Positions 28,629 to 35,480 of a stretch of 64,000 nt of DNA are shown piece after piece. The stretch is from Cryobacterium frigoriphilum. GTDB lineage: Bacteria > Actinomycetota > Actinomycetes > Actinomycetales > Microbacteriaceae. The notes below the pieces were generated by a model. It had not been told where the DNA came from and ran no database searches. It saw only the letters and a list, made by a program, of their open reading frames with translations. Location of the stretch: NCBI RefSeq assembly GCF_004403305.1, contig NZ_SOHE01000074.1:1-64000 (forward strand), read 5' to 3'. The first letter of the stretch is position 1; each line of letters starts with the position of its first letter. The position numbers and the translations under genes are program-made.

Positions 28629-29445
28629 CACAGACGCGGTGCACTCCGCCGCCGCGATCGCGCAGGCCGAGATCGACGGTCTTACCGTGGAGTACTGCGG
28701 TGAGTGGTTTCGCGTCGACCCGCTGATGGTGTTCGGTGTCGGCCGCGAGGCCGAGCTCAGCGTCGACGACAACCCGTTTCTGCACCGCCGCTTTCTCGAG
28801 ATCGGCCGGGTCGACGGCCTGTGGTGGCTCGCCAATGTGGGGTCGCGGCTTGCGGCGACGGTCACCGACGGCGGCGGTCGGGTGCAGGCGTGGCTCGCGC
28901 CCGGCGCCCGACTGCCGATCGTGTTCGGTCTGCTCACGGTGATTTTTACCGCCGGACCGACCACTTACGAGGTCATACTGCACTCCAGCCAGCCCACTTT
29001 TCTCGACAACGATCCGGTCGCCAGCGCCAACGGGGTCACCACCGTGGGCACCATCACCTTCACTGCGACCCAGAAGCTGCTGATCCTGGCGCTCGCCGAG
29101 CCGATGCTGGCCCGTGAGGGCAGTGGGCGCAGCGACATTCCCACATCGGGCGCGGCTGCTAAACGTCTGGGCTGGGCCACCACCCGGTTCAATCGCAAAC
29201 TCGACAATGTCTGCGACAAACTCGACCGCGTTGGCGTTCAAGGCCTGCGCGGCGGCATCAGCACCTACGCCACGAACCGGCGCGCACGCCTGGTCGAGTA
29301 TGCCATCGCGTCTCGCATCGTGACCCGCGTTGATCTGCTGTTGCTCGACGGGCCGCACCCCGAGCATCCGCCCAGTGCAGCCAACGCCGACGCAGCCAAC
29401 GCCGACGCAGCCAACGCCGCCCCGGAGGCCCGACATGCGTCTTAA
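28621..29445 (+). CDS. Degenerate FHA-like protein with C-terminal winged-helix-like region
   Basis: A 274-residue protein overlapping the ABC exporter by 8 bp. Residues ~15-130 look like an FHA beta-sandwich (VFGVGREAELSVDDN, LHRRFLEI), but the usual Ser-x-x-His and Asn-Gly residues are missing, so phosphothreonine binding is doubtful. Residues ~135-225 (FTATQKLLILALAEPML through TTRFNRKLDNVCDKL) look like a DNA-binding winged-helix region. The tail carries three AANAD repeats. A cytosolic regulator or assembly protein is possible, and I cannot decide between them. The FtsK-type gene starts inside its last codons. Confidence 0.65.
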   Translation: MTDTDAVHSAAAIAQAEIDGLTVEYCGEWFRVDPLMVFGVGREAELSVDDNPFLHRRFLEIGRVDGLWWLANVGSRLAATVTDGGGRVQAWLAPGARLPIVFGLLTVIFTAGPTTYEVILHSSQPTFLDNDPVASANGVTTVGTITFTATQKLLILALAEPMLAREGSGRSDIPTSGAAAKRLGWATTRFNRKLDNVCDKLDRVGVQGLRGGISTYATNRRARLVEYAIASRIVTRVDLLLLDGPHPEHPPSAANADAANADAANAAPEARHAS

Positions 29446-32400
29446 ACTCACCCTGCAGCGCGCCGGACTCGACGCGGTCAACATCGCCATCACAGCGGAT
29501 GCCACGGCCCTGCTGGGCGATATCGCCTCCGCCCTCTACGCGGCCGACCCCGCACGGGCCGGAGCGACGCTGCCCGAGGGGCTCACGCTGCAGGTCAGCG
29601 GTGAATCGGTCGATGGCGCGCCGCTGCCCGTACGGGTGCTGAACCCTGCGGTCGATCTCACTGAGTCGGGGCTGCGCTCGGGCGCGGTGGTCGAACTCGT
29701 GCAGGCGAGTGACCGGTTCGAACGCCCCGGGGAGAATCGAGGGCCGGCCGCGGCGCGCGTCACGATCCTGACCGGGCCCGACGCCGGCCGCGAGTTCGAC
29801 GTGCCCTTCGGGGCGAGCACCATCGGCCGCGACTATGACGCCGAGGTACGCCTCGGCGACCCGCAGGTCTCGAAACGGCATGCGCGCCTCAACGTGGCCG
29901 ACACCGTGGAGATCATCGACCTCGGGTCGGCAAACGGCCTGCTGATGGGCGGCCTCCTGATCTCCCGCACCGCGCTGACGCCCAACGATGTCGTGTCGCT
30001 GGGCGACACCGAGCTGAGCGTGGCCCCGTTGCAGCAGCTCACGGCGACCCCCGCCAGCACCCCGGTCGTGGAGTTCGTGCGGCCGCCGCGGGTCGTGCTG
30101 CGCTTCCCCGGCCTCGAACTGCTCGCACCGACCCCGCCGAAAACACCGCAGCCGATGCGGTTTCCGTACCTGTCGATTGTGGCCCCGGTAATCATGGGCC
30201 TCGTGCTCTACCTCGTGACCAGGAACATTCTGAGCCTCGCATTCATCGCGATGAGCCCGCTGCTGGTGATCGGCGCCTTCGTTGACGGCAAGACCACTGA
30301 CAAACGGGTGCTCAAAGCCCAGATCACGCAGTTCGACGCCGCCATGCTCGCATCGAAGACGGCACGCGACGCTGCACACGCCGAGGAACGGCTGGTTCGC
30401 GCCGCCGAGACCCCGTCACTCGAGGAGGTCGTGCAGTCGGTGCGTCGGCACGGCACCCTGCTCTGGACGCACCGCCCCGAACACGAGGCGTTTCTCACGG
30501 CACGGCTCGGCCTCGGCCGGGTTCCCTCACGATCGACCCTGACCCTGCCCAGCAGCAACGACTCCCTGCCCGAATACTGGCAGCGCCTGGAGTCCGCAGC
30601 CGAGGACTTTCGCCTGATCGACGACGTGCCGGTCATCGTGGACTGGCGCGAGGCCGGCACCCTGGGCCTCGCCGGGCCGCAGCAGGTCAGGGACGGCGTC
30701 GCCCGCGGCCTGGTGCTGCAGGCCGTCGGGCTGCATTCCCCCGCCGAACTGGTCGTCGCCGCCTTCACCAGCCCGGCGTCACGCCCGGCCTGGGACTGGC
30801 TCGAATGGCTGCCGCACACCAATTCCGCCCACAGTCCCCTGGCCGGCGAACACCTCGCCGACAACCCCGGCAGCGGGCAGGCGTTGCTCGCCCGGCTGGA
30901 GGCGCTCGTGGATGCCCGAGTGGAGGCATCCGCTTCGCTGCGGGGCGCGCTGCTGAAAAAGGACGACACTGCCCGCCAGCCCGCCCTGGTGCCCGCGGTT
31001 GTGGTCGTCATCGAAAACGACGCTCCAATCGATCGCGGTCGGGCGACACGCCTGGCCGAGCGCGGTGCCGATGCGAACGTGCACGTGGTCTGGTGCGCCG
31101 GTTCCATCGATCGACTCCCGGCGGCGTGCCGCACCTTTCTGGTCGTGGAGAACGATGGTGCGGCGGGCGCCGCGAGCGGGCGTGTGCGGTGGGGTGAGCA
31201 GAGCTCCCCGGTGCAGACCGAGTCACTCGACCTCGTGACCGCGCGCCGGCTGGCACGCTCCCTCGCCCCGGTCGTCGATGTCGGCACGCCGATCAGCGAC
31301 GATTCCGACCTGCCCCGGGCCGTCTCGTATGCCACCCTGAGCGGCCTCGACCTGGTCGGCGAGCCGACCTCCATCATCGACCGCTGGCGCGAGAACAACT
31401 CCCTCACCGTGCGCGACGGCTCCCCTCCGGTGCGCCGCCGGAAAGAGGGCACGCTGCGCGCCCTCGTTGGCCACACCGGCACCGAACCCTTTCACCTCGA
31501 CCTGCGCACGCAGGGGCCGCACGCCCTCGTCGGAGGCACAACCGGCGCGGGCAAGAGCGAGTTTCTGCAGTCCTGGGTGCTCGGCATGGCGGCGGCCCAT
31601 AGCCCCGACCGGGTCGCGTTTCTGTTCGTGGATTACAAGGGCGGCGCGGCCTTCGCCGACTGCGTCGGCCTGCCGCACACGGTCGGACTGGTCACCGACC
31701 TGTCGCCGCACCTCGTGCGGCGGGCCCTCACTTCGCTGCGTGCCGAACTGCGCTACCGGGAGCACCTGCTCAACCGCAAGAGCGCCAAGGACCTCGTGTC
31801 GCTCGAGAAGACCGGCGACCCCGAGACACCGCCGAGCCTGCTCATCATCGTCGACGAGTTTGCGGCGCTGGCGACCGAGGTGCCGGAGTTCGTGGACGGC
31901 GTCGTCGACGTGGCCCAGCGTGGCCGGTCGCTCGGCCTGCACCTGATTTTGGCCACCCAGCGCCCGGCCGGAGTGATCAAGGACAATCTGCGCGCCAACA
32001 CGAACCTGCGCATCGCCCTGCGCATGGCCGACGCCGAAGACTCCAACGACATTCTCGGCACTCCGCAGGCCGCGCACTTCGACCCGTCCATCCCCGGGCG
32101 TGGCGCGGCCAAGACCGGGCCCGGACGCATCGCGGCCTTCCAGACCGGATATGCCGGAGGCTGGACCACCAGGACCCCGGCCCGGCCGCGCATCGACCTG
32201 CAGCAGCTGAACTTCGGGTCGAGTGTGGCCTGGGAGGTACCGGAGGCCGACGTCGCCGAGGTGCGTGACCCGGGCCCGACCGACATTGCCCGCATGGTGA
32301 CGACGATCACGGCCGCCGCCAGCCAGGCGTCCGTACCGCCGCCCCGCAAACCGTGGCTTGACGAGCTGGCCGCCGTCTACGACTTCATGGAACAGCCGCA

Positions 32401-33928
32401 TCCCCGCACCGATGAGCGCCTGCTGCTCGGCGTGATCGACGACCCGGCGACGCAGTCCCAGCCGGCGATGTTCTACGAGCCCGACCGCGACGGCAACATG
32501 GCCATTTTCGGTGCCGGCGGCTCAGGCAAGAGCGCAGCCCTGCGCCTGCTCGCGATCGCAGCCGCGGTGACCTCCAACGGCGGCCCGATCCAGGTCTACG
32601 GCCTCGACTTCGGCGCCGGCGGGTTGCGCATGCTCGAAGACCTGCCGCACGTCGGCGCGATCATCTCCGGTGACGACGGCGAACGCGTCGTGCGCTTGCT
32701 GCGCACCCTGCGCGACCTGGTCGACGACCGTGCCGTGCGTTACGCGGAGGTCCGGGCGGGCACCATCGGCGAGTACCGCACCCTCGCCCAGCGTCCGGCC
32801 GAGCCGCGCATCCTGCTGCTCGTCGACGGCATCGGCGCGTTTCGCGAGGCCTACGAGTTCGCCGCGACCTCCCAGTGGTTCACGGTGTTCGCCCAGATCG
32901 CCGCCGACGGCCGGCAGCTCGGCGTGCACGTCGTGATGACCGGCGACCGGCCCAACTCCATTCCGTCGTCGATCAGCTCCACCGTGCAGAAACGACTCGT
33001 GCTGCGCCAAGCCACCGAGGAGGACTACATGCTGCTCGGCGCGCCGAAGGACGTGCTCAGCCCCACGAGCCCGCCCGGTCGAGGCATCATCGACGGCAAT
33101 GAGGTTCAACTCGCGGTACTCGGGGCCAGCTCGAACCTTGCGGTGCAGTCCCGCGAGGTGCAGCGGCTCGCGGCGAGCATGCGGCGGCAGCCCGCGCTGG
33201 AGGCACCGCGCATCCGCCGACTGCCCGAAAGCGTCGATCTCGCCACGCTGCCGGCGACGGATGCCCAGGGTCGGGCGGTCATCGGCCTCGCCGACGATAA
33301 CCTGGCCGCGATCGGGGTCGAGCCGCGCGGCACCTTTTTGCTCGCCGGCCCTCCCGGCAGCGGGCGTACGACGGCCCTCACCGCACTCGTCGTTGCCCTG
33401 GGGCGCGCTTCGCAGCATCCGCAGATCGCCCTGTTCACCTCGCGGCGTACCGCGCTGAGCGGGGCTGCCGCTGGCGGGTCCGGCGGGCGTAGCGCGGCCC
33501 GATTCGCCGGCGTGCAGATCGTGGCCGACAGCGTCGACGCGGTCGTCACGGCGGCCGCCCGGCTCACCGAGCGCATCGAGGCCGGAGAGTTCGCCGCGGG
33601 GAGCCTGGCGCTGGTGTTCGAGGGGGTGACCGATTTCACGGGGTCGGACGCGGAGCATCCGGTCGCCCAGCTCGTGAAGGCCGCGGTGCGCGCCGACCTG
33701 TTCGTGGTGGGCGAGGCGGAGAGCTCCACCTGGTCGCAGGCGTACACGCTGGCCGGGCCGTTCAAGTCGGGCCGCCGCGGGCTCGTGCTCGTGCCGGGCG
33801 ACATGGACGGCGACATGCTCCTCGGCACGCCGCTGGGACGCCTGAAGCGCAGCGATTTTCCTCCCGGCCGGGGTTTTCTCATTGCCAACGGTCGCGCGGT
33901 TCGCCTTCAGGTGGCGATGGGGAATTGA
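29435..33928 (+). CDS. eccC: EccC/EssC-type FtsK/SpoIIIE ATPase with FHA domain (type VII secretion motor)
   Basis: A 1497-residue protein; ATG 29435 is preceded by GGAGG, and a longer upstream frame overlaps the previous gene. Order: a ubiquitin-like N-terminal region (~1-95), an FHA domain (~110-195; STIGRDYDAE, VSKRHARL, GSANGLLM), two membrane segments (~245-285), then three FtsK-type ATPase modules. P-loop 1 is GGTTGAGKSEF (Lys707) with Walker B LIIVDEFAAL (Asp807). P-loop 2 is GAGGSGKSAA (Lys1032). Module 3 has GPPGSGRTTA, with Arg1311 where Lys is expected. The layout matches EssC of Firmicutes more than mycobacterial EccCa/EccCb. It should drive export of the WXG100 proteins encoded downstream. 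The gene symbol is by family only. Confidence 0.9.
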   Translation: MRLKLTLQRAGLDAVNIAITADATALLGDIASALYAADPARAGATLPEGLTLQVSGESVDGAPLPVRVLNPAVDLTESGLRSGAVVELVQASDRFERPGENRGPAAARVTILTGPDAGREFDVPFGASTIGRDYDAEVRLGDPQVSKRHARLNVADTVEIIDLGSANGLLMGGLLISRTALTPNDVVSLGDTELSVAPLQQLTATPASTPVVEFVRPPRVVLRFPGLELLAPTPPKTPQPMRFPYLSIVAPVIMGLVLYLVTRNILSLAFIAMSPLLVIGAFVDGKTTDKRVLKAQITQFDAAMLASKTARDAAHAEERLVRAAETPSLEEVVQSVRRHGTLLWTHRPEHEAFLTARLGLGRVPSRSTLTLPSSNDSLPEYWQRLESAAEDFRLIDDVPVIVDWREAGTLGLAGPQQVRDGVARGLVLQAVGLHSPAELVVAAFTSPASRPAWDWLEWLPHTNSAHSPLAGEHLADNPGSGQALLARLEALVDARVEASASLRGALLKKDDTARQPALVPAVVVVIENDAPIDRGRATRLAERGADANVHVVWCAGSIDRLPAACRTFLVVENDGAAGAASGRVRWGEQSSPVQTESLDLVTARRLARSLAPVVDVGTPISDDSDLPRAVSYATLSGLDLVGEPTSIIDRWRENNSLTVRDGSPPVRRRKEGTLRALVGHTGTEPFHLDLRTQGPHALVGGTTGAGKSEFLQSWVLGMAAAHSPDRVAFLFVDYKGGAAFADCVGLPHTVGLVTDLSPHLVRRALTSLRAELRYREHLLNRKSAKDLVSLEKTGDPETPPSLLIIVDEFAALATEVPEFVDGVVDVAQRGRSLGLHLILATQRPAGVIKDNLRANTNLRIALRMADAEDSNDILGTPQAAHFDPSIPGRGAAKTGPGRIAAFQTGYAGGWTTRTPARPRIDLQQLNFGSSVAWEVPEADVAEVRDPGPTDIARMVTTITAAASQASVPPPRKPWLDELAAVYDFMEQPHPRTDERLLLGVIDDPATQSQPAMFYEPDRDGNMAIFGAGGSGKSAALRLLAIAAAVTSNGGPIQVYGLDFGAGGLRMLEDLPHVGAIISGDDGERVVRLLRTLRDLVDDRAVRYAEVRAGTIGEYRTLAQRPAEPRILLLVDGIGAFREAYEFAATSQWFTVFAQIAADGRQLGVHVVMTGDRPNSIPSSISSTVQKRLVLRQATEEDYMLLGAPKDVLSPTSPPGRGIIDGNEVQLAVLGASSNLAVQSREVQRLAASMRRQPALEAPRIRRLPESVDLATLPATDAQGRAVIGLADDNLAAIGVEPRGTFLLAGPPGSGRTTALTALVVALGRASQHPQIALFTSRRTALSGAAAGGSGGRSAARFAGVQIVADSVDAVVTAAARLTERIEAGEFAAGSLALVFEGVTDFTGSDAEHPVAQLVKAAVRADLFVVGEAESSTWSQAYTLAGPFKSGRRGLVLVPGDMDGDMLLGTPLGRLKRSDFPPGRGFLIANGRAVRLQVAMGN

Positions 33929-34059
33929 CTCCATCGACAGCTATTCGGCACACCCATAGATTTGCCCTGTTGCACCACAACGGGGCAAGACGCCCGGGGA
34001 CGAAACGTCGTTCTCGGGCCAGCACCACCTCACGCAGTACCTAAACAAAGGACTAAATC
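33929..34059 (+). promoter_or_regulatory. Leader region of the WXG100 gene with stem-loops
   Basis: The 131-bp gap contains GCCCTGTTG...CAACGGGGC (around 33964-33986, one mismatch) and a second element with GACG-AAA-CGTC inside flanking CCCG/CGGG. An AAAGGA ribosome-binding site precedes the ATG at 34060. This is the first sizeable gap after the tightly overlapping core genes, so a separate promoter or mRNA-processing site for the small secreted protein is likely. No clear -35/-10 pair stands out. Confidence 0.4.
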
Positions 34060-34329
34060 ATGGCCGTATGGGGTCTCGACGTAGAACAGGTTCGCCAGCT
34101 CAGCAGCCAGCTTTCCCAGAAAGCCGGCGATATCGAAGGCGTACTGAGCACGCTCTCGAGCACCTTGAACAGCACCGACTGGACCGGCCCCGACGCCACC
34201 GGCTTCCGCAGTGACTGGAGCGGCCAGCACACGACCGCGCTGAAGCAGGTCATCGCGGCTCTGCGCGACGCTTCGCAGAAGGCGAACCAAAACGCGCAGG
34301 CCCAGGAGTCGGCGTCCAACGGCCTCTAA
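34060..34329 (+). CDS. WXG100-family secreted protein (EsxA/EsxB-like)
   Basis: An 89-residue helical hairpin protein of the usual WXG100 length. The turn motif is DWTGPDATGF with Trp41-Thr-Gly43. Heptad-rich helices flank it (VRQLSSQLSQKAGDIEGVL and LKQVIAALRDASQKANQNA). There is no Sec signal peptide, as expected for a type VII substrate. A C-terminal YxxxD/E export signal is not present, so the signal may be supplied by a partner. The position right after the EccC/EssC-type motor supports export by it. Confidence 0.92.
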   Translation: MAVWGLDVEQVRQLSSQLSQKAGDIEGVLSTLSSTLNSTDWTGPDATGFRSDWSGQHTTALKQVIAALRDASQKANQNAQAQESASNGL

Positions 34330-34347
34330 CAAGTGGGCATCTCGCGG

Positions 34348-34371
34348 GGGCCGCCGGATCACCGGCGGCCC
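34348..34371 (+). terminator. Perfect 10-bp stem-loop after the WXG100 gene
   Basis: GGGCCGCCGG (34348-34357) pairs with CCGGCGGCCC (34362-34371) around a 4-nt ATCA loop, 19 bp past the WXG100 stop. There is no U-tract. It probably stabilises the small-gene mRNA and lowers read-through into the fusion gene. Confidence 0.65.
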
Positions 34372-34415
34372 AGACTAACCGCATCGCAGAGGGAATGCAG
34401 TAGAGGGGACCTGCC

Positions 34416-35450
34416 ATGGCGGGAACGTATGGTGCCGATGTCGAGCACCTTCGCAATCTGGCACAGCACATGAGCACTGCGAGCGAACAGCTCGACCGCA
34501 CCCGGCTCACCGTTGGCAACCAGATCAAAATCAGCGCCTGGGTGGGGCCCTTCGCGGCCACGTTCAAGGCGCAGTGGGAGTCCGAACACAGCAGGCGCAT
34601 CGCAACCGTAGTGCGGCTGCTCGAAGAAAACGCGGCCAGGCTGCGCACAAACGCCGAAGAGCAGGAGAAAGCCAGCACCGTCGACGGCTCCGAGAACATT
34701 GCTCGTTCCGGATCGCGGTCACACGACGAGGGCCAGTCTGCTCCGAAGGACACAAGGGCGATGATTGCAGCTCTCGAGCGCATGAGCTCAAACGATGGAA
34801 TTTTGATACAGAAAGTAGTGGGCTCTGACGGTGTCACACGGTACGTCGTGTATATCAAAGGGACGGACGGCTCCGACAACCCGCTGCTCCTCAGCAAACT
34901 TGAAAACGCGACCGCCATAAACGGCCTTCCGGGTACAACGGATGTCTACCTGGACGCGCTCTTATCCCGCGTTATTGATCCACCAGACGCTGAAATCATG
35001 GTGATCGGGCACAGCCAAGGAGGCATGCACGCTGAGATTCTGGCGCAATCCGGAAGGTTCAATGTGACGGATGTCATCACGATCAATTCTCCCGCTATCA
35101 CCCAGCACAACAACCTTCACGGGGCGAACGTTCTTCGGCTCGCCGACGTCAACAGGGAGTCCTTGGGTGAAGTAGGAGCTGTGAACACCGACGTCCAGAA
35201 CCCTGCTACTGGGGGTATTCGGGATATTGTCGCGCGCGTCACAGGGGAAGGCGAAAAGGGGATCCAGAAGCATTTTTTGGGCACCTCCGATGCCTCCGAA
35301 GACGACGGAATCTGGCGGGCACACGATTCTCAAGTGGCACACGAACAAATCGCAGAACAGTTTGATCAGAGCCAGAACGAAGAAGACCGCGCAATTCGCT
35401 TGAGCATGGCGCGATACCAAAACGGGACCGTCGTCTCGGAAATCGACTAG
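34416..35450 (+). CDS. WXG100-alpha/beta hydrolase fusion, candidate type VII effector
   Basis: A 344-residue protein with a GAGGGG ribosome-binding site before ATG 34416. Residues ~1-95 form a WXG100-like helical hairpin with SAWVGPFAATF (Trp42-Val-Gly44). A polar linker follows (~95-125). The rest is an alpha/beta hydrolase: IMVIGHSQGGMHAE has the nucleophile elbow with Ser200, and later Asp/His candidates lie in ADVNRES and KHFLGTSD. Base composition falls and codon choice becomes less GC-biased after about 34780, unlike the upstream genes. This looks like an export domain joined to a swapped-in lipase/esterase domain. A role in competition or lipid turnover is inferred. Confidence 0.72.
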   Translation: MAGTYGADVEHLRNLAQHMSTASEQLDRTRLTVGNQIKISAWVGPFAATFKAQWESEHSRRIATVVRLLEENAARLRTNAEEQEKASTVDGSENIARSGSRSHDEGQSAPKDTRAMIAALERMSSNDGILIQKVVGSDGVTRYVVYIKGTDGSDNPLLLSKLENATAINGLPGTTDVYLDALLSRVIDPPDAEIMVIGHSQGGMHAEILAQSGRFNVTDVITINSPAITQHNNLHGANVLRLADVNRESLGEVGAVNTDVQNPATGGIRDIVARVTGEGEKGIQKHFLGTSDASEDDGIWRAHDSQVAHEQIAEQFDQSQNEEDRAIRLSMARYQNGTVVSEID

Positions 35451-35480
35451 ACATTTTTACGGCGACAGAATTGGGTGGGT

